From Methylobacterium indicum (GTDB lineage: Bacteria; Pseudomonadota; Alphaproteobacteria; Rhizobiales; Beijerinckiaceae), in contig NZ_JTHF01000056.1 in assembly GCF_001043895.1 (NCBI RefSeq), positions 1 through 49,691 on the forward strand: a DNA stretch of 49,691 bases, given 5' to 3'. The translations under genes and the position numbers were made by a program. This document shows, in pieces, positions 14,842-23,223 of this stretch. Below the pieces are notes generated by a model. The model saw nothing but the letters and a program-made list of their open reading frames with translations, was not told the DNA's origin and did no database searches. The stretch's first letter is position 1; every line of letters begins with the position of its first letter.

Positions 14842-17268
14842 TTAGCCGCATCGGCGCGCCATCTCCACGCCGTCGCCCGCCAGCATCGGCGCCACCGCCT
14901 CCGCCGCCACCGGGCGGCTGACGAGGTAGCCCTGCACCTCGGTGCAGCCGGCGCCCCGCAGATGGGCAAGCTGCTCCTGCGTCTCGACGCCCTCGGCGGT
15001 GGTCGTCATGCCGAGGCTGTCGGCCAGCGTCGTCACCGCCCGCACGATGGCGAGCGCGTCGGGGCGCACCGCGAGGTCGGCCACGAAGGCGCGGTCGATC
15101 TTGATCTTGTCGAACGGGAACGAGCGCAGGTAGCCGAGCGACGAGTAGCCGGTGCCGAAATCGTCCATGGCGATGCGCACCCCGAGCCCCTTGAGCCGGT
15201 GCAGGATCGCCAGCGTCGAGGCGTTGTCCTGCAGGAGCACGCCCTCGGTGATCTCGAGCTCGAGCCGGTGCGGGTCGAGGCCGGTATCGCGCAGGGCCGC
15301 GATCACGGTGGCGTCGAGGTCGCCGCCGCGGAACTGCACCGGCGACAGGTTGACCGAGACCCGCACGGAACGCGGCCAGCGCGCCGCCTCGCGGCAGGCC
15401 TGGCGCAGGACCCACTCGCCGAGGGGCACGATCATGCCGGTCTCCTCGGCGATCGGCACGAAGGCGGCCGGGCTCACCACGCCGCGCACCGGGTGGTGCC
15501 AGCGCACCAGCGCCTCGAAGCCGGCGATCCGGTCGGCGGAGAGGTCGAGGAAGGGCTGGAACGCCAGGGCGAATTGCTGCTCGGCCAAGGCCGTGCGCAG
15601 GTCGAGCTCGACGGTGCGGCGGGCCTGGACCTCGACGTCCATGGCGGGCTCGAAGAAGCGGTGCGTGCCCCGCCCCTCGCCCTTGGCGCGGTAGAGCGCC
15701 ATGTCGGCGGCGCGCAGCAACCCTTCCGGGTCCTGTCCGTCCGCCGGCGCCAGGGCAATGCCGATGCTGAGCCCGACGCTGACCCGCGCGCCGTCGATGT
15801 CGTAGTCGCGCTCGACCGCCGCGATCAGCCGTCCGGCGAGGCGGCCGGCCCGGAAGCGCGAGGCCGGCCGCAGGACGAGGGCGAACTCGTCGCCGCCGAG
15901 GCGGGCCAGGATCGCGAGCCCGTCGCCCGCCTCGTCCCGGACCTCGGCGGCGAGCCGGGCGGTGACGAGGCGCAGGAGCTTGTCGCCGACGGCGTGGCCG
16001 AGGGTGTCGTTCACCGTCTTGAAGCGGTCGAGGTCGAGGCACAGGACCGCCAAGCCTCTGCCCTCGGCGACCCCGCCGCCGGCCGCCAGCGCCTCCGCCA
16101 GGCCCTCGTGGAGCAGGGCGCGGTTGGGCAGGCCGGTCAGCGCATCGTGGCGCGCCATGTGGACGATCTGCGCCTCGGCGCGCTTGGCCGCCGTGACGTC
16201 CTCGTGCACCGTGACGAAGCCGCCCTCCGGGGTCGGCGCGTAGGTCACCGCGAGCACCCGACCGTCGACGAGGGTCTGGTCGAGGCGATAGCGGGTGCGG
16301 GTCGCCAGCCGCTCTCGCACCTGCTGCCAGGCCTCCTCCGGCTGGAGGCCCGGGAAGTTGCCGGCCTCGGTACGGCGGTGGATCAGCTCCTCGGCGGTGA
16401 TGCCCGGATGCACCGTCTCGGGCGACAGGCCGTACAGGTCGAGGAACTGCCGGTTGACGACGGTGATGCGGTGGTCGGCGTCGAACAGCACGAGCCCGTG
16501 CGACATGTGGGTCAGGGCATGGTCGAGCCAGCGGTTCTGCTCGGCGAGCCGCCGATCGGCTCGCGCCCGGTCGGTCGCGTCCTCGTGGATCACCATCGTG
16601 CCGCCGTCCGGCAGCGGGGTGATGGTGGTCTTCAGGAGGACTCCGTTCGGCAGATGCCGCTCGCGCTGCAGCCGGACCCGCTGAGCGATGCGCTCGGAGA
16701 CGAAGGCCCAGGCCTCGTCGGGGTCCAGGCCCGGATAGTTGCCGGCGGCGGCACTCGTGCGGATCATGCGTTCGAGGGGGGTGCCGAGGCGCAGCAGCTC
16801 CTCGGGCAGCCCGAAGATGTCCCGCAGCCGGTCGTTGACGAGGATCAGCCGCAATTCGGGGTCGAACACGCTGATCCCGATGGGCAGGCCGTCCAGCACC
16901 GTCTCGCAGCGGCGCGCCCGCTCCGCGAAGCCGGGCTCGGCGCCTGCCGGCTCCGGCACCTCGGCGCAGATCCCGCGCCACCCCGAAAAGGTCCCGTCCG
17001 GCCCGACGACCGGCGCGCCGCCGAAGCGGAACCAGCGGGTCCGTCCATCGGGATGCCGGTGCGGCAGGACCACATCCCGGAACGGCCGCCGGCACGCGAG
17101 CATCCCGTCACCCGGTCCATCCCCGTCGAGACCGGGCCACGATCTCCCGATCGGATCGGCCAAGCCGGTCAGGGTCGCGTACCGGCCGTGCAAAACGGTC
17201 AGCCGCGACGCCGCATCGGTCTCCCACGTCCAGTCGGCGGCGATGATGTCGAGATCGTCAGGCAGCAT
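14842..17268 (-). CDS. PAS-PAS-GGDEF-EAL cyclic-di-GMP signalling protein
   Basis: An 808-residue protein without obvious membrane segments. After an N-terminal PAS-like stretch, two similar PAS domains (about 110-235 and 240-365) each contain a VFDPELRLILVNDR or LFDADHRITVVNRQF strand and the repeated NYPGL/NFPGL...PEEAW region. The GGDEF diguanylate cyclase domain has an intact GGDEF at 458-462 (RLGGDEFALVL). The EAL phosphodiesterase domain has FEALVRW with EAL at 585-587, LEITEGVLL, DDFGTGYSSLGYL and KIKIDRAFV, so both activities could be retained. It is transcribed alone, away from hrpB, with AT-rich DNA just upstream. Confidence 0.93.
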   Translation of the reverse strand: MLPDDLDIIAADWTWETDAASRLTVLHGRYATLTGLADPIGRSWPGLDGDGPGDGMLACRRPFRDVVLPHRHPDGRTRWFRFGGAPVVGPDGTFSGWRGICAEVPEPAGAEPGFAERARRCETVLDGLPIGISVFDPELRLILVNDRLRDIFGLPEELLRLGTPLERMIRTSAAAGNYPGLDPDEAWAFVSERIAQRVRLQRERHLPNGVLLKTTITPLPDGGTMVIHEDATDRARADRRLAEQNRWLDHALTHMSHGLVLFDADHRITVVNRQFLDLYGLSPETVHPGITAEELIHRRTEAGNFPGLQPEEAWQQVRERLATRTRYRLDQTLVDGRVLAVTYAPTPEGGFVTVHEDVTAAKRAEAQIVHMARHDALTGLPNRALLHEGLAEALAAGGGVAEGRGLAVLCLDLDRFKTVNDTLGHAVGDKLLRLVTARLAAEVRDEAGDGLAILARLGGDEFALVLRPASRFRAGRLAGRLIAAVERDYDIDGARVSVGLSIGIALAPADGQDPEGLLRAADMALYRAKGEGRGTHRFFEPAMDVEVQARRTVELDLRTALAEQQFALAFQPFLDLSADRIAGFEALVRWHHPVRGVVSPAAFVPIAEETGMIVPLGEWVLRQACREAARWPRSVRVSVNLSPVQFRGGDLDATVIAALRDTGLDPHRLELEITEGVLLQDNASTLAILHRLKGLGVRIAMDDFGTGYSSLGYLRSFPFDKIKIDRAFVADLAVRPDALAIVRAVTTLADSLGMTTTAEGVETQEQLAHLRGAGCTEVQGYLVSRPVAAEAVAPMLAGDGVEMARRCG

Positions 17269-17387
17269 GAAGCGATCTTGTTCGTGTCATCATCGAATCT
17301 CACAAATTTGCTGCGATTTCCTTTCTCAAAATGTAGAATCGACAAACGGTGCGCGACATTTCTCGGCGCTGTCGGCCTCGGCGTGCA

Positions 17388-19880
17388 TCACGTCCCCCGG
17401 GGCTTGGCCCGCCGGGTCGGCGGGGCGGTGGTCGGGTCCTCGGGCCAGGGGTGGCGGGGATACTGGCCGCGCATGTCGGCGCGCACCGCCGCCCAGGAGC
17501 CGCGCCAGAAGCCCGGCAGGTCGCGGGTGATCTGGATCGGCCGCTGGGCCGGCGAGAGCAGGTGGAGGACGAGCGGCACCCGGCCGCCGCCGATGGTCGG
17601 ATGGCGGGCGAGGCCGAACAGCTCCTGGACCCGCACGGCGAGCGCCGGACCGCCCTCGGCGGCGTAGTCGACCGGGATGCGCGAGCCCGTCGGCACCTCG
17701 AGATGGGTCGGCGCCTCGGCATCGAGACGGGCGCGCAGGGACCAGGGCACGAGGTCGTGCAGGGCCTCCGAGAGCCGGTCGGCGCCGATCTCGTCGAGGC
17801 GGGTGAGGCCGGTCAGATGCGGCCCGAGCCAGTCGGGCAGGGTCTCGGCGAGGGCGGCGTCCGAGAGGTCGGGCCAGGGCTCGCCCTCGGCACTGCGGAG
17901 AAACATCACCCGCTCGCGCCATTGCTGCGCCGCCTTGGACCAGGGCAGGGCGGCGACGCCGAGGGCGGCGAGGCCGCGGGCCAGGATCGCGGCGCTGTCG
18001 GGATCCGCCGGGACCGGCAGGATGCGCTCGGCGAGCGAGACCGCGCCGAGGCGGCGCTGCGCCCGGGCCCGCAGGGCGCGGGCTTCGGGGTCGAACTCGA
18101 CCCGGGTGCGGGCCTCGATCCGGTCGGCAAACAGCGCCTCGATGGCGGGGAGCGTGATCGGCGCCGCGGCCAGGATGCGGGCGGCCGAGGCCTTGCCGAC
18201 GATCTCCGCCACCGCCAGGAACGGCTCGCGGGCGAGCGCGGCGGCGGGATCGAGGGCGGCGCCGCGGCCGTTGGCCAGCACGTACTCGCCGGCCTTGCCC
18301 CGGGCCCGGGCGATCCGGTCGGGATAGGCCAGCGCCAGGAGGGTTCCGGGATCGGGCCTGTCGGCGGCGGCCGGGGGCGAGGCGTGGGCCAGCGCGATCC
18401 TCGCCCAGCCGGCGGCGAGGCGGCGCATGTCCTCGGCCCGGGCCGAGCGGTCGCGGCGGAAGCGCTCGGCCCGCTCGGCGAGATCCACGGCATCGCCGCC
18501 GAGGCCGCGCTCCACCAGAACCGCCGCGAGGTCGGCGGCGTCCCGGGCCGCGTCCCGCCCCCGGGCGGCGGCGCTCACCACCATGCGGGCGAGGCGCGGC
18601 GGCAGGGGGAGGGCGCGCAGCGCCCGGCCCGCAGCGGTCAGGCGGCCGTCGCCATCGAGGGCGTCGAGGCTGGCCAGCATCGCCCGGGCCTCGGCCAGCG
18701 CCGGGGCCGGGGGCGGGTCGAGGAAGGGGAGCGTCGTCGGGTCGGACACGCCCCAGGCGGCGCAGTCGAGCACCAGCCCGGCGAGATCGGCGGCCAGGAT
18801 CTCGGGCCGGGTGAACGGTTCGAGCGCGCCGGTGGCGGCCTCCGACCAGAGGCGGTAGCAGATGCCGGGCTGGGTGCGCCCGGCGCGGCCCCGGCGCTGG
18901 TCGACCGAGGCCCGGGAGGCGCGCTGGGTGACGAGGCGGGTGAGCCCGAGATCCGGCTCGTAGACCGGCACCCGGGCGAGGCCCGAATCGACCACCACCC
19001 GCACCCCCTCGATGGTGAGCGAGGTCTCGGCGATCGCGGTGGCGAGCACCACCTTACGGCGCCCCGTCGGGCTCGGCCGCACCGCCCGGTCCTGCTCGGC
19101 CCGGTCGAGGGCGCCGTAGAGCGGGGCGAGGTCGACCTCGGGGACATCGGAGAGACGCTCGGCGAGGCGTTCGGCGGTGCGACGGATCTCGGCCTGGCCC
19201 GGCAGGAAGGCGAGGACCGAGCCGGGCTCGGCCCGCACCGCCCGCATCACCGCATCCGTCACCGCGTCCTCGATGCGCTCTCGCGGATCGCGGTCGAGGT
19301 GGCGGGTCTCGACCGGGAAGGCCCGGCCCTCCGAGACGATCACCGGGGCCTCGCCCATCAGCGCGGCGACCCGGGCGCCGTCGATCGTCGCCGACATCGC
19401 CAGGAGGCGCAGGTCCTCGCGCAGGGCCCCTTGCGCGTCGAGCGCCAGGGCCAGGCCGAGATCGGCGTCGAGCGAGCGCTCGTGGAACTCGTCGAACAGC
19501 ACGGCGGCGATGCCGTCGAGCTCGGGATCGTCCAGGATCATCCGGGCGAAGACGCCCTCGGTGACGACCTCGATCCGGGTGCGGGCCGAGACCTTGGAGC
19601 CGAGGCGGACCCTGAGGCCGACCGTCTCGCCGACCGGCTCGCCCAGGGTCGCGGCCATGCGCTCGGCGGCCGCCCGGGCGGCGAGGCGGCGCGGCTCCAG
19701 CAGGATGACCCGGCGGTCGCCACGCCAGGGCGCCTCCAGGAGGGCGAGCGGCACCCGGGTGGTCTTGCCGGCGCCGGGCGGGGCCACCAGCACCGCGTTG
19801 GGCCGGCCGGCGGGCTGCGCCAGGGCGGTCGCGAGGTCGCCGAGGACGGCATCGATCGGCAGGGAGGGGACGGCGCGCAT
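17388..19880 (-). CDS. hrpB: ATP-dependent helicase HrpB
   Basis: An 830-residue DEAH/RHA-like helicase. Visible motifs are I (APPGAGKTTRVP, about residues 32-43), Ia (LLEPRRLAARAAA), II (LFDEFHERSLDADLGLAL), III (AMSATIDG), IV region (VLAFLPGQAEIRR), V (ATAIAETSLTIEGVRVVVDSG) and VI (QRRGRAGRTQPGICYRL), followed by the HrpB-specific C-terminal half ending WRGSWAAVRADMRGQYPRHPWPEDP. The ATG at 19880 is preferred because the P-loop domain starts soon after. Function is poorly known in bacteria. Confidence 0.93.
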   Translation of the reverse strand: MRAVPSLPIDAVLGDLATALAQPAGRPNAVLVAPPGAGKTTRVPLALLEAPWRGDRRVILLEPRRLAARAAAERMAATLGEPVGETVGLRVRLGSKVSARTRIEVVTEGVFARMILDDPELDGIAAVLFDEFHERSLDADLGLALALDAQGALREDLRLLAMSATIDGARVAALMGEAPVIVSEGRAFPVETRHLDRDPRERIEDAVTDAVMRAVRAEPGSVLAFLPGQAEIRRTAERLAERLSDVPEVDLAPLYGALDRAEQDRAVRPSPTGRRKVVLATAIAETSLTIEGVRVVVDSGLARVPVYEPDLGLTRLVTQRASRASVDQRRGRAGRTQPGICYRLWSEAATGALEPFTRPEILAADLAGLVLDCAAWGVSDPTTLPFLDPPPAPALAEARAMLASLDALDGDGRLTAAGRALRALPLPPRLARMVVSAAARGRDAARDAADLAAVLVERGLGGDAVDLAERAERFRRDRSARAEDMRRLAAGWARIALAHASPPAAADRPDPGTLLALAYPDRIARARGKAGEYVLANGRGAALDPAAALAREPFLAVAEIVGKASAARILAAAPITLPAIEALFADRIEARTRVEFDPEARALRARAQRRLGAVSLAERILPVPADPDSAAILARGLAALGVAALPWSKAAQQWRERVMFLRSAEGEPWPDLSDAALAETLPDWLGPHLTGLTRLDEIGADRLSEALHDLVPWSLRARLDAEAPTHLEVPTGSRIPVDYAAEGGPALAVRVQELFGLARHPTIGGGRVPLVLHLLSPAQRPIQITRDLPGFWRGSWAAVRADMRGQYPRHPWPEDPTTAPPTRRAKPRGT

Positions 19881-20128
19881 GGGCGCCGGGATGGCGGAGC
19901 CGGTCCGTCCGCGCAAGTCCGCAACGCAAGTCCGCAAGCCGAGTCCGGGCCCTCGCGCCTGCACCGCTCGCGCGGGCCGGGCGCGAGGGCCCGGGGAGGA
20001 TCGGTTTCGTCCGGCCGGCCCCCCTGGGAAGTTTTCCCGATGATTTCCGATGCCGCTGCGGAACCGGTTGCGCGCCAGAGAATTGACGCACGGGTTGGCC
20101 GAGGGGCCACCGGCTGGAGTACACCGCG

Positions 20129-20425
20129 ATGAAGTCCCTGTCCCTGGCCCTGGCGGCGAGCGTTCTGCTGGGCGGTCTCGCTCTCACCCCGGCCTCGGCC
20201 GCCGTGACCGCCCCGGCCCCGGCCGTGGCCGGCGCGGAATCGACGGTCGAGCACGTCGCCATGCGCCGCCACTACCACTACCATCACATGAAGCGGCACG
20301 ACCGCCACATGCGCCGTCACATGCGCCGCCACCACATGCGCTCCGGCAACCCGAACGCCCGCAACCCGTCGCGCCCGGGCTACCAGCAGCAGCTCGGCAA
20401 CACCACGGGCGGCCCGCGCTACTGA
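20129..20425 (+). CDS. Small exported His/Arg/Met-rich protein
   Basis: A 98-residue protein with a clear Sec signal peptide (MKSLSLALAASVLLGGLALTPASAA, cleavage after ASA) and a mature part dominated by His, Arg and Met: MRRHYHYHHMKRHDRHMRRH and MRRHHMR. The tail NPNARNPSRPGYQQQLGNTTGGPRY is Asn/Gly/Pro-rich. I do not recognise a named family. The His/Met clusters would suit binding of copper, nickel or another metal in the periplasm, which is inference. Signal peptide, upstream GGAG and a downstream terminator support a real gene. Confidence 0.75.
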   Translation: MKSLSLALAASVLLGGLALTPASAAVTAPAPAVAGAESTVEHVAMRRHYHYHHMKRHDRHMRRHMRRHHMRSGNPNARNPSRPGYQQQLGNTTGGPRY

Positions 20426-20448
20426 TCGGCCGCGCCGCAAGGCGACAG

Positions 20449-20492
20449 GCGCGTGTTCTCTCGGCCATCGGGGCGAGGGACACGCGCTTTTT
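20449..20492 (+). terminator. Rho-independent terminator after the His-rich gene
   Basis: GCGCGTGT (20449-20456) pairs with ACACGCGC (20480-20487), followed directly by five T. It lies 24 bp after the stop of the small exported protein gene. Confidence 0.75.
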
Positions 20493-20551
20493 GCGTTGGA
20501 GCAGACCGCGCCGCCGGGATGGAGAGGATCGTCGTCGCGAACGAGCCCCGG

Positions 20552-20641
20552 CCAAGGGGCTTGCGCTGGCCAAGGGGCTTGCGCTGGCCAAGGGGCTTGC
20601 GCTGGCCAAGGGGCTTGCGCTGGCCAAGGGGCTTGCGCCGG
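20552..20641. repeat. 18-bp tandem repeat, five units
   Basis: Five head-to-tail units of CCAAGGGGCTTGCGCTGG; the last differs at one base (GCGCCGG). Each contains the small inverted repeat CAAG GGG CTTG. The array lies in the 313-bp gap between the His-rich gene terminator and the ybaK-like gene; the gap holds no gene. An open frame does run through the array, because 18 is a multiple of three, but the deacylase fold starts well downstream. Confidence 0.9.
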
Positions 20642-20738
20642 CCGGCCTGTCGGGCGAGGGGAGCCGGATCGGCATCCATCGCAACCCCGAGGGCCCGCCC
20701 GTGTTCGCTTCTCTCTCCCCGTGCGGGTCGGTCCGCCG

Positions 20739-21227
20739 ATGAGCCTCGCTTCCGTCAAGGCCGACCTCGCCGCCCGCGCGCCCGACCTCACGGTGCTGGA
20801 GACCGAGGCGAGTTCCGCCACCGTGGCGCTGGCGGCCGCCGCTCACGGGGTCGAGCCGGCCCGCATCGCCAAGACCCTGTCGCTGCGCCTCGGCGAGCGG
20901 GTGGTGCTGCTGGTGGCGCGCGGCGACGCGCGCCTCGACAACCGCAAGGCCAAGGCGGCCTTCGGGGTCAAGCCCCGGATGCTCGGCGCGGAGGAGGTCG
21001 AGGCGATCACCGGTCATCCCGTCGGCGGCGTCTGCCCGTTCGGCCTCGCGACGCCGCTGCCGGTCTATTGCGACGTCAGCCTGCGGGCCTTCGACGAGGT
21101 GGTGCCGGCGGCAGGCTCGCCCCACAGCGCCGTGCGGATCACGCCCGAGCGCATGGCGGCACTGACCGGGGCCGAGTGGATCGACGTCTGCCAGCCACCG
21201 TCGGAGGCCGGGGCGGCGGAAGCCTGA
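20739..21227 (+). CDS. YbaK/EbsC-type aminoacyl-tRNA deacylase
   Basis: A 162-residue protein of the YbaK/ProX editing-domain fold, which hydrolyses mischarged tRNAs such as Cys-tRNA(Pro). Family features are VEPARIAKTLSLRLGERVVLLVARGDARLDNRKAKAAFG with the conserved lysines, EEVEAITGHPVGGVCPFGL, and LPVYCDVSLRAFDEVVPAAGS. ATG 20739 is taken as start because the domain begins directly after it; an in-frame extension upstream would translate the tandem repeat. It is monocistronic as far as can be seen. Confidence 0.85.
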   Translation: MSLASVKADLAARAPDLTVLETEASSATVALAAAAHGVEPARIAKTLSLRLGERVVLLVARGDARLDNRKAKAAFGVKPRMLGAEEVEAITGHPVGGVCPFGLATPLPVYCDVSLRAFDEVVPAAGSPHSAVRITPERMAALTGAEWIDVCQPPSEAGAAEA

Positions 21228-21290
21228 CCCGGCGCAAAAACACCGGGCTTCTGTGGACCGGGCGGCATCGACAAGCGGGGTACCGGTGAC

Positions 21291-21396
21291 CTAAGCAGAC
21301 TTGCGTTGGCAGGCCAACGCTTCGCCCGCTTAGGTTCTTGTCCTGTCGCAGATTTTTGCCGCCGAACCGGTGTCCACTTCGGCGAAATCTGCTTAG
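21291..21396 (+). repeat. 106-bp MITE-like element, family R3 copy 1
   Basis: Ends are the perfect 9-bp inverted repeat CTAAGCAGA and TCTGCTTAG. Inside are two hairpins, GCGTTGGC/GCCAACGC-like and GCCGAA/TTCGGC. Copy 2 at 26026-26131 is the same length, lies in inverted orientation and differs at about 10 of 106 positions. It is non-coding and upstream of corA. Confidence 0.88.
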
Positions 21397-21466
21397 CTGT
21401 CACGGAGCCTTCAAGCGGCCGGGCCACAAGGCCCCTCCGTCGCGTCACCGTCGTCCGAGACCGCCC

Positions 21467-22462
21467 TTGATCTTCGTCCATCAGCCCAATGCCTGCGCCA
21501 GCACCGGTCAGCCGCTCCTCGAGCGGCGCCTGCTCGAGATGTCGGAGCCGATCCCGCCGGACGCGCTCTGGATCGACCTGATCGAGCCGACCCGCCAGGA
21601 GGACCACAAGGTCGAGGCCTTCCTCGGCATCTCGATCCCGACCCGGGAGGAGATGCAGGACATCGAGCCCTCGGAGCTCCTCTACGTCGAGAACGGCGCC
21701 CGCTACATGACCGGGCGGCTGCTCTGCCGGGTCGACACCGACGATGCGCGGCTCACCGGCGTCACCTTCATCCTGCGCGACAACAAGCTCGCCACGGTGC
21801 GCTACGACGATCCGCAGGCGTTCCGGATGTTCGTCCACCGCGCCGCGCGGCCGGCCGGCGTGATGCTGACCGGCGAGGCGATCCTCGCCGGCCTGATCGA
21901 GACCGTGATCGACCGGGCCGCCGACGTGCTCCAGCTCCAGGGCGAGCGGATCGACCGGCTGTCGCGCCAGATCTTCGCCGAGCATACCGACCCGAGCGCC
22001 CGCAACGCCGAATTGCAGGACACCCTGCGGGCGCTGGGGCGCCACAACGAGCTGCTGTCGCAGCAGCGCGAGAGCCTGGTCTCCGTCGAGCGCATCCTGC
22101 TCTCGCTCTCGGCGAGCTACCGGGCCAGCAAGGCACCGCGCGAGATCCGCGAGGAGGTCCGCTCGACCCTGCGCGACCTGCAGTCGCTCGAGGAGCATGC
22201 GAGCTTCCTCTCCGGAAAGATCCAGTTCCTGCTCGACGCGACGCTCGGTCTCGTCAACCTCGAGCAGAACAACATCATCAAGCTGTTCTCGGTCATGGCG
22301 GTGGTGTTCATGCCGCCGACCCTGATCGCCTCGATGTACGGCATGAACTTCAAGACGATGCCGGAACTCGACTGGGGCTTCGGCTACCCGATGGCGGTGG
22401 TGATGATGGTGGTGGCGGCGATCCTGCCCTATGCCTTCTTCCGCTGGAAGCGCTGGCTGTAG
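21467..22462 (+). CDS. corA: CorA-type magnesium/divalent cation transporter
   Basis: A 331-residue CorA channel that admits Mg2+ across the inner membrane as a pentamer. The long cytoplasmic N-terminal domain (WIDLIEPTRQEDHKVEAFLGISIPTREEM, LYVENGARYMTG) leads into the stalk helix. TM1 (NIIKLFSVMAVVFMPPTLIASMYGMNF) ends in the signature YGMNF, and TM2 (YPMAVVMMVVAAILPYAFFRWKRW) ends in the basic C-terminus. The start is uncertain: TTG 21467 gives the usual N-terminal strand (IFVHQPNACAST), while the first ATG is 21539 and would cut 24 residues. The long upstream open frame runs through the R3 repeat and is not coding. yedK follows after 13 bp. Confidence 0.88.
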   Translation: MIFVHQPNACASTGQPLLERRLLEMSEPIPPDALWIDLIEPTRQEDHKVEAFLGISIPTREEMQDIEPSELLYVENGARYMTGRLLCRVDTDDARLTGVTFILRDNKLATVRYDDPQAFRMFVHRAARPAGVMLTGEAILAGLIETVIDRAADVLQLQGERIDRLSRQIFAEHTDPSARNAELQDTLRALGRHNELLSQQRESLVSVERILLSLSASYRASKAPREIREEVRSTLRDLQSLEEHASFLSGKIQFLLDATLGLVNLEQNNIIKLFSVMAVVFMPPTLIASMYGMNFKTMPELDWGFGYPMAVVMMVVAAILPYAFFRWKRWL

Positions 22463-22475
22463 GAGGCGAACAGGG

Positions 22476-23201
22476 ATGTGCGGCCGCTTCTTCGTCACCT
22501 CCTCGCCCGAGACCTTTCGCGAGGCCTACGGCTACGACGACCGGCCGAACTTCCCGGCCCGCCACAACGTGGCGCCGACCCAGCCGGTCGCGGTGGTGAC
22601 GTCCGAGCACGGAAGGCGGCGCTTCGTGCTGATGCGCTGGGGTTTCCTGCCGGCCTGGGTCAAGGACCCGGACGACTTCCCCCTCGTCATCAACGCCCGG
22701 ATCGAGACCGCGGCCGAGAAGCCGAGCTTTCGCAACGCGCTGCGCTACCGGCGCTGCATCTTTCTGGCGGACGGCTTCTACGAGTGGCGCCGCGGCGGTC
22801 CCCGCGGCCAGGCCCCTTACGCGATCCGCCGGGCCGACGGCCGGCCGATGGCGCTCGCCGGCCTGTGGGAGACCTGGAGCAGCCGCGACGGCTCGGAGAT
22901 CGACACCGCGGCGATCGTCACCTGCGGCGCCAACGGGCTGTTATCCGCGATCCACGAGCGCATGCCGGCGATCCTCTCGCCGGAGGGCGTCGACCAGTGG
23001 CTCGACATGCGGGACGTCGAGGCCGGCCGCGCGGCTGCCCTGTGCCGGCCGGCCCCGGAGGAGTGGCTGGACCTCGCCCCGGCGAGCCGGCGGGTGAACG
23101 ACGTGCGCCACGACGCGGCGGACCTGCTGCACCCGGACGAAGATACCCCGGCGCGCCCGGCGCCGGAACGGCCGAGCGAGGCGCAGGGTTCACTGTTCTG
23201 A
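22476..23201 (+). CDS. yedK: SOS response-associated peptidase family protein (YedK/HMCES, SRAP domain)
   Basis: A 241-residue SRAP protein. The family caps abasic sites in single-stranded DNA through a thiazolidine link formed by Cys2. Cys2 (MCGRFF) and the other active-site residues N73 (VINARIET), E103 (GFYEWRR) and H160 (AIHERMP) are all present. The ATG at 22476 must be the true start because the catalytic Cys has to be residue 2, and AGGAGG lies upstream. It probably shares a transcript with corA. Confidence 0.93.
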   Translation: MCGRFFVTSSPETFREAYGYDDRPNFPARHNVAPTQPVAVVTSEHGRRRFVLMRWGFLPAWVKDPDDFPLVINARIETAAEKPSFRNALRYRRCIFLADGFYEWRRGGPRGQAPYAIRRADGRPMALAGLWETWSSRDGSEIDTAAIVTCGANGLLSAIHERMPAILSPEGVDQWLDMRDVEAGRAAALCRPAPEEWLDLAPASRRVNDVRHDAADLLHPDEDTPARPAPERPSEAQGSLF

Positions 23202-23223
23202 GCCCCGCGGGGGAAAAACACCG

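Noticed and set aside
14962..17667. 901-codon plus-strand frame opposite the PAS-GGDEF-EAL gene
   Set aside because: Shadow of a well-supported gene; no ribosome site or recognisable domain, and it runs on past the real gene into hrpB.
17349..20132. 927-codon plus-strand frame opposite hrpB
   Set aside because: Low-complexity Gly/Arg/Glu/Asp shadow; hrpB on the minus strand has every helicase motif.
20496..20738. N-terminal extension of the ybaK-like protein containing five GQGACA repeats
   Set aside because: The repeat exists because the 18-bp DNA array is a multiple of three. The deacylase domain begins at ATG 20739 and the extension has no homology-like character.
21338..21466. Upstream extension of CorA from ATG 21338
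   Set aside because: It begins inside the R3 element and encodes an Arg/Pro-rich stretch unlike the CorA N-terminal domain.
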